Positions 15,577 through 19,473 of a stretch of DNA of 19,473 nucleotides are shown here, in pieces. A model generated the notes under the pieces. That model was given only the letters and a program-made list of their open reading frames with translations, made no database searches and was not told the DNA's origin. The stretch covers positions 1-19,473 of the forward strand of contig JBJTQN010000105.1 of the NCBI GenBank assembly GCA_046075665.1, read 5' to 3'. This DNA is from CAIRTT01 sp046075665. GTDB lineage: Bacteria; Armatimonadota; Armatimonadia; Armatimonadales; Armatimonadaceae. The translations under genes were made by a program, and so were the position numbers. How positions within the stretch are numbered: position 1 is the stretch's first letter; each line of letters begins with the position of its first letter.

Positions 15577-15617
15577 CCTGAGGGCAATCATTGCCGATGA
15601 GTAATGTCGTCTGCCTG

Positions 15618-15646
15618 TTCGTATGCAGCAGATTCGAACGTACAAT
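15618..15646 (+). promoter_or_regulatory. Candidate promoter of the M23-rapZ-yvcK operon
   Basis: Within the 130-base gap 15577-15706, TTCGTA (15618-15623) and TACAAT (15641-15646) are spaced by 17 bases and could be -35 and -10. Transcription from about 15653 gives a leader of about 54 bases containing GGAGG at 15694-15698. The gap also holds a short GGCAA/TTGCC hairpin (15583-15595) without a T-tract. Confidence 0.4.
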
Positions 15647-15706
15647 GTGGGTGTGTGTTTGATGTGTCAGGTACGTTGACGTTTAGTTCTGCTGGAGGAC
15701 TGCTGG

Positions 15707-16858
15707 ATGAATGTGACAACTGTGGGCAAGTTTGGGCAATCGTTGGTCATTGCTGGCCTTGTTTGCACGTTACATCAACCAGTCAATGCACAGTCATCAA
15801 AGCCTGACACCAGCAAGCTTAGAAATCAGGTCCGAGCAATACAAAATCAAATACAGCAGACCAAGCAAGAGCTACGGGGAGCGCGGCGGACTGAAGCTAC
15901 GATTGCGGATGAACTTGACCGTAATCAAAATGCCCTACGGTCAACGCGTAGTCAACTACGGCAAACCAAGTCAAGGCTTGCCCGTACACTTTCGGAATCT
16001 GAGCAGATCACCGTTGAGCTTAGAAGATGTGAGGACTTGCTACGACGGCAGGAGTTACAGCTTGCCAAACGACTTGTTGCCAACTACCGTCAAGGCCCGG
16101 TTCGCTACATATCGGTGCTTCTTGGCTCACGATCAATGGCTGACCTGAGTACGCGCGCACAGTTTGTGCGGTCCATCGTTAAACATGATGCCTCGCTTAT
16201 TGCATCGGTGAAATCTGACCGCTCAAAAGTAGTCAGGTGGAAGAAGCAGGTTGATGACAAAGCGCGAGAAATTGCTGAAAGAAAGAACGAACTTGGCAGT
16301 CAGCAGCAAGAAGAAGCACGTGTTGTTCAGCGTCGAAGAGGTTTGCTTGCCGAAGCACAACAAGTACGGGTAGCACTTGAACAGGAGCTTAGAGATCTTG
16401 CCGCAGACTCAAGAGCCATTTCTGCAAGAATCCGCGCGATGGAACGAACGGCCAGTGGTAAGGCCCGGCTTAGTAAGAAGTTCAGTGGAAACTTTGCGCA
16501 GCCTGCAGATGGTCCTGTGACGTCGGGTTACGGTATGCGCTTTCATCCGATTTTGAAGCGAAATCGTATGCATACCGGGATCGATATTGGTGCAGGATCT
16601 GGTTCTCCCATACGCGCCGCTGCAGCGGGAATTGTGACTTTTCGCGGAACCATGTCCGGCTACGGCAACGTAATCCTGATTGACCACGGCGGTGGAACAT
16701 CCACGTTGTACGCTCATTGCTCATCCTTGATTGCTCGTGAGGGACAACAGGTGACACAGGGACAACTGATCGCACGGGTTGGCTCGACTGGCCGTGCCAC
16801 AGGGCCTCACCTTCACTTTGAGGTTCGAAGAAACGGTGAGCCAGTCAATCCGAGGTAG
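15707..16858 (+). CDS. Exported M23 (LytM) family murein hydrolase or activator, EnvC-like
   Basis: This is a 383-residue protein preceded by GGAGG eight bases before the ATG. Residues 1-28 form a signal peptide (hydrophobic SLVIAGLVCTL, ending NA before QSS). Residues about 33-265 are a long, Gln/Arg/Glu-rich coiled coil. The C-terminal LytM domain starts near 275 (PVTSGYGMRFHPI) and keeps the zinc-site motifs: HTGID with His289 and Asp293, YAH in the LYAHCSSL strand, and HLHFEV with His368 and His370. The first HxxxD, the HxH and the His in HPI are all present, so it may be an active endopeptidase rather than a degenerate activator. Domain order matches EnvC, CwlO-like and PcsB-like proteins that act in septal or growth-linked peptidoglycan cleavage. 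It is the first gene of an envelope-related operon; the following gene starts 28 bases later. Confidence 0.93.
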   Translation: MNVTTVGKFGQSLVIAGLVCTLHQPVNAQSSKPDTSKLRNQVRAIQNQIQQTKQELRGARRTEATIADELDRNQNALRSTRSQLRQTKSRLARTLSESEQITVELRRCEDLLRRQELQLAKRLVANYRQGPVRYISVLLGSRSMADLSTRAQFVRSIVKHDASLIASVKSDRSKVVRWKKQVDDKAREIAERKNELGSQQQEEARVVQRRRGLLAEAQQVRVALEQELRDLAADSRAISARIRAMERTASGKARLSKKFSGNFAQPADGPVTSGYGMRFHPILKRNRMHTGIDIGAGSGSPIRAAAAGIVTFRGTMSGYGNVILIDHGGGTSTLYAHCSSLIAREGQQVTQGQLIARVGSTGRATGPHLHFEVRRNGEPVNPR

Positions 16859-16874
16859 CAATCTTAAGGAAGTT

Positions 16875-16882
16875 AGGAGGTG
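16875..16882 (+). promoter_or_regulatory. Near-perfect Shine-Dalgarno deciding the start at 16887
   Basis: AGGAGGTG ends four bases before the ATG at 16887. It is the strongest ribosome binding site in the window and rules out the longer in-frame opening that begins at 16779 inside the M23 gene. Confidence 0.85.
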
Positions 16883-16886
16883 TGCA

Positions 16887-17261
16887 ATGATCAGGACCTT
16901 AATCCGGTGGGTTTTTGCCGCAATTGCAATGACGGTTGCCGTCAAGCTGGCGAATAACGCCGGGATGAATGGAGTTCGTATCGACAACTTTGCAGCTGCA
17001 CTCCTAAGTATTGCATTGCTGACTCTTGTAAATGCCGTTCTCCGTCCGATAGTAAATGCCCTTGCCTGCGCGATCAATATGATGACGTTCGGCTTGTTCC
17101 GTTTGGTAATCAATGGCGCAATGTGGATGCTCGTTAGCCAACTAAATGTTGGGCTTCATGTGCAAGGTCTTCTGGATGCAATTGTTGCAAGTATTGCGCT
17201 AACGATTCTTGGTTGGGTTTTGGACTTGATTGTTCCGGCGAAGTTGCGGGGTGATGAGTGA
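16887..17261 (+). CDS. Small membrane protein of the DUF360/holin-superfamily-IV type
   Basis: This is a 124-residue, very hydrophobic protein with about four membrane helices (near 7-25, 32-55, 60-85 and 92-116). The pattern ALLSIALLTLVNAVLRPIVNALACAINMMTFGLFRLVINGAMW, with NAVLRPI and a following FGLF...INGAMW, is typical of the small four-TM PF04020-type family. That family is annotated as phage holin family 4 by topology but is common in bacterial chromosomes without any phage. No phage genes are nearby, so a lytic role is not supported; a cell-envelope role is a guess from its neighbours. It has a near-consensus Shine-Dalgarno and its TGA overlaps the rapZ GTG (GTGA), indicating coupling. 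Confidence 0.82.
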   Translation: MIRTLIRWVFAAIAMTVAVKLANNAGMNGVRIDNFAAALLSIALLTLVNAVLRPIVNALACAINMMTFGLFRLVINGAMWMLVSQLNVGLHVQGLLDAIVASIALTILGWVLDLIVPAKLRGDE

Positions 17262-18103
17262 GTAATCCGCTTGTGTTGCTTACCGGAATGAGTGGGGCGG
17301 GCAAGTCGCTCGCTGCCAGCGTCTTTGAAGACATTGGTTGGACGGTGATTGATAATCTTCCAGCTGCCTGGATGCAGCCGCTCGGCCACGTAGTTGATCG
17401 TCCACTGTGTATCATATGCGACACTCGCGGAGGCGACCTTAGTGGATTTCACGATGCCATCGCACAGTGGGAAACCAAGCCGACTGTGGTGTTTCTGGAT
17501 GCGACGGATGAGGTTTTGGTACGGAGATTCAAGGAAACTCGTCGCTCGCACCCAATGTTCACAGTCAGTGGTGGAATCATACCGGCTATTGTTGCCGAGC
17601 GAAAAGCACTGTCGTCACTCAAGGCAGAAGCGGATGTAAGCATTGACACGACGGTGCTGACGGCATTGCAGCTTCGTCAGGCGCTTCGTCAACGATTTTC
17701 GTTGGACCAGGCTACGGATGCCAGCCTGATCGTTTCTGTTGTCTCGTTTGGCTTTAAACATGGGTCCCCATTGGATGCCGATCTGGTGTTTGATGTTCGA
17801 TTTTTGCATAACCCATTTTATGTGGCTGAGTTACGTCTACATTCTGGTCTTGATGAAGATGTTCAACAGTACATTGATCGAGATGAACGAACATCGATAC
17901 TACTCGATAAGCTCTCAGATCTCGTTGAATGGACCATCCCACATTATTCCAATGAAGGAAAGGCGTATCTTACGATTGCTATCGGATGTACGGGAGGGCG
18001 GCACCGATCGGTCTATATTGCCGAACGACTTGGGGTGTACTTACGTGAGACTGGGGTAAGGACGATTATCGACCACCGGGATGTCAATAAGGGGCATCAC
18101 TAG
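17258..18103 (+). CDS. rapZ: RNase adapter/nucleotide-binding protein RapZ (YvcJ)
   Basis: This is a 281-residue protein of normal RapZ length. The N-terminal P-loop domain begins VLLTGMSGAGKS (Walker A, Lys16) and contains DTRGGD and the VVFLDATDEVLVRRFKETRRSHP segment. The C-terminal domain carries the family signature SFGFKHGSPLDADLVFDVRFL(H)NP, then AIGCTGGRHRSVYIAERL and the ending HRDVNKGHH. In E. coli RapZ guides RNase E to the GlmZ small RNA and senses glucosamine-6-phosphate; in Gram-positive bacteria the YvcJ homologue is a GTPase/ATPase co-transcribed with yvcK. Here the GTG start overlaps the previous TGA and the TAG shares one base with the yvcK GTG. A link to amino-sugar and wall-precursor control is inferred from the family and the cluster. 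Confidence 0.96.
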   Translation: MSNPLVLLTGMSGAGKSLAASVFEDIGWTVIDNLPAAWMQPLGHVVDRPLCIICDTRGGDLSGFHDAIAQWETKPTVVFLDATDEVLVRRFKETRRSHPMFTVSGGIIPAIVAERKALSSLKAEADVSIDTTVLTALQLRQALRQRFSLDQATDASLIVSVVSFGFKHGSPLDADLVFDVRFLHNPFYVAELRLHSGLDEDVQQYIDRDERTSILLDKLSDLVEWTIPHYSNEGKAYLTIAIGCTGGRHRSVYIAERLGVYLRETGVRTIIDHRDVNKGHH

Positions 18104-19449
18104 TGCTGAACGATACTGGGCAAGTGATTTCATCGTGGATTAAGTGGCTCCGTCCTGGACTTGGAGTCAAACGCTGGTTGTTGCTCCTTCCAGTTGGATT
18201 GTTTGCTGTGGTAACGGGAGTAGCACTCATTATAGGCGTTCGCGTCACAGACATCTTCGACTTTGTAGCAACACAGGTTGCCGACCGAGTTCAGCTTGAA
18301 ATAGGGGATCCCCGCTTTTCCATTCCTGCTGGCCTGACCGCAATTCTTGTTGGCCTCGCTGTCTTAATGGCTGCCTTGATCGCTGTGAATCGTAGCATTG
18401 TGTCCGTTGTAGCCCCAACAGACATGGGGCACCTTGCAGACCTCATCGGCAAGAAGAGAAGTCTGGCAAATGGTCCGCGAATTGTTGTTCTTGGTGGAGG
18501 CACAGGACTCTCGACCCTTCTACGTGGACTGAAACAGTATTCAAGCAACTTGACAGCAATCGTGACAACGACAGATGACGGAGGCAGCTCTGGGCAACTT
18601 CAACGCCAGCTCGGCGGGATGATTCCACCTGGGGATATCCGTAACTGTCTCGTTGCACTAGCCGATGAAGAACCGATCATGCAGGAACTGTTTCAATACA
18701 GATTTGCCACAAGAACGGGCGAAGATGGCCTCAGTGGCCACAGCGTTGGAAATCTGTTCCTTGCAGCAATGGCGAGTGTTGCAGGCGACTTTGACCACGC
18801 TGTCCAGGCAACATCCAAGATTCTGAGGATTAGCGGTACGGTAGTGCCATCCACGGTTGAACCGGTTTCTCTGGTCGGACGAATGGTAGATGGCTCTGAG
18901 CTGACGGGCGAAACACGAATCGCAAGCAGTCCGGTGGCCATAGAATCAATCAGTCTCTGCCCGGAAGCTCCGAGGGCGGTTGTCCGTGCAATCGAGGCTG
19001 TACGTAGTGCTGACATTATCGTACTCGGGCCAGGCTCTCTCTACACGAGCGTGATTCCACACTTGCTCATTCCTGAACTTGCGCGCGCAATAGCAGCAAG
19101 CAACGTTCCGTGTTGCTATGTCTGCAACATCATGACACAGCCGGGTGAAACAGATGGATATTCCGCGAGCAAGCACATCACAGCGCTTCAACGTCACGCA
19201 CGCCAATGCATCGGAAAGGATGCACGTGTTGTCGATACGATCATCGTAAACGATGTTCTTCCTGGGAAGTCAGCACTTGGAAAGTACAAGGAGAAGGGCG
19301 CAATACCGGTGGATGTTGATTTTGGTGCACTAAAGCAACTGGGGATTGAAATCATACGCGCCAACGTGATGTCTGATACCGGCATCATCCGACATGATCC
19401 CGCACGACTCGCGAGAACCATAGTTGAAATCACTCAACGGGGACGCTAG
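18103..19449 (+). CDS. yvcK: Gluconeogenesis factor YvcK/GlmR with N-terminal membrane anchor
   Basis: This is a 448-residue protein. Residues about 120-448 are a complete YvcK/GlmR domain of the CofD-like fold: VVLGGGTGLSTLLRGLK (128-144), TTTDDGGSSGQL (155-166), PPGDIRNCLVALAD (175-188), GHSVGNLFLAAM, LGPGSLYTSVIPHLL, and the C-terminal GALGKYKEKGA-like and DTGIIRHDP regions. Bacillus YvcK binds UDP-GlcNAc and steers carbon toward wall precursors. The first 120 residues are an extension absent from the roughly 320-residue Bacillus protein, with two membrane helices (about 24-46 and 74-97), so the enzyme-like domain should be held at the cytoplasmic membrane. The GTG start at 18103 shares its G with the rapZ TAG. 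It continues the M23-rapZ operon and is followed after one base by the next gene. Confidence 0.94.
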   Translation: MLNDTGQVISSWIKWLRPGLGVKRWLLLLPVGLFAVVTGVALIIGVRVTDIFDFVATQVADRVQLEIGDPRFSIPAGLTAILVGLAVLMAALIAVNRSIVSVVAPTDMGHLADLIGKKRSLANGPRIVVLGGGTGLSTLLRGLKQYSSNLTAIVTTTDDGGSSGQLQRQLGGMIPPGDIRNCLVALADEEPIMQELFQYRFATRTGEDGLSGHSVGNLFLAAMASVAGDFDHAVQATSKILRISGTVVPSTVEPVSLVGRMVDGSELTGETRIASSPVAIESISLCPEAPRAVVRAIEAVRSADIIVLGPGSLYTSVIPHLLIPELARAIAASNVPCCYVCNIMTQPGETDGYSASKHITALQRHARQCIGKDARVVDTIIVNDVLPGKSALGKYKEKGAIPVDVDFGALKQLGIEIIRANVMSDTGIIRHDPARLARTIVEITQRGR

Positions 19450-19450
19450 C

Positions 19451-19473
19451 GTGGCTGCCGAATCATCGATGTC
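19451..19473 (+). CDS. Start of the next gene, probably whiA (truncated by window end)
   Basis: A GTG at 19451, one base after the yvcK stop, opens a frame of seven codons (M-A-A-E-S-S-M) that runs off the window. In many bacteria rapZ and yvcK are followed directly by whiA, a sporulation/cell-division regulator, so that is the best guess. The visible residues are far too few to confirm it. Confidence 0.4.

Noticed and set aside
15583..15595. GGCAA/TTGCC hairpin after the helicase as a terminator
   Set aside because: The stem has only five pairs, the loop is three bases, and no T-tract follows.
15604..15807. 67-codon ORF upstream of and overlapping the M23 gene
   Set aside because: It overlaps the signal-peptide region of a confident gene in another frame, has no Shine-Dalgarno, and the composition is Cys/Ser-rich without a motif.
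16887..17261. Prophage remnant suggested by a holin-like gene
   Set aside because: No other phage gene, attachment site or composition shift is present. The small four-TM family is common in ordinary chromosomes.

Overview
The window reads as about 19.5 kb of ordinary, densely packed bacterial chromosome at roughly 50% GC, with no mobile elements, CRISPR arrays, tRNAs or rRNAs that I can see. The best guess is a diderm bacterium of the Armatimonadota or a close neighbour. The reasons are an SLH-domain outer-membrane porin (as in Deinococcota, Armatimonadota, Cyanobacteria and Negativicutes) together with a rapZ-yvcK-(whiA) cluster usually seen in Gram-positive and Terrabacteria lineages. This assignment is inference from gene content.

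Layout. (1) 1-757: the 3' end of an M29-type aminopeptidase, translationally coupled to an unrecognised 114-residue protein. (2) 758-2962: a highly expressed SLH/coiled-coil/beta-barrel porin with a long leader and a strong intrinsic terminator. (3) 2970-8473: a tightly packed seven-gene operon: efp, a six-TM protein carrying a two-CW-like cysteine domain, an accB-like gene whose biotin-accepting lysine is replaced by glycine, an orphan pseudopilin lacking Glu5, accC, an Lrp/AsnC regulator and a class I aminotransferase. (4) 8511-10400 (minus): an ABC-F ATPase, divergent from ppk1 (10465-12573). (5) 12557-13252 (minus): a beta-barrel-like protein without a signal peptide, head-to-head with an MrfA/YprA-type DEAH helicase (13300-15576). 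(6) 15618-19473: a probable cell-envelope operon: an M23 murein hydrolase activator, a small DUF360/holin-IV-like membrane protein, rapZ, a membrane-anchored yvcK, and the first codons of the next gene (probably whiA).

The most interesting items are in the efp-acc operon. The only accB-like gene here cannot be biotinylated at the canonical site, which recalls the plant BADC proteins that dampen acetyl-CoA carboxylase. It is flanked by two uncharacterised membrane-associated proteins and by accC itself. A second theme is leaderless expression: efp, ppk1, the helicase and probably the ABC-F gene have a -10-like hexamer only 5-10 nt before the start codon and no Shine-Dalgarno. Genes inside operons mostly have Shine-Dalgarno sequences or start/stop overlaps.

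The remaining gene-free stretches are all under 300 nt (758-1017, 8474-8510, 10401-10464, 13253-13299, 15577-15706). Those with recognisable signals are described below. In 8474-8510, between two convergent genes, I see no clear terminator.
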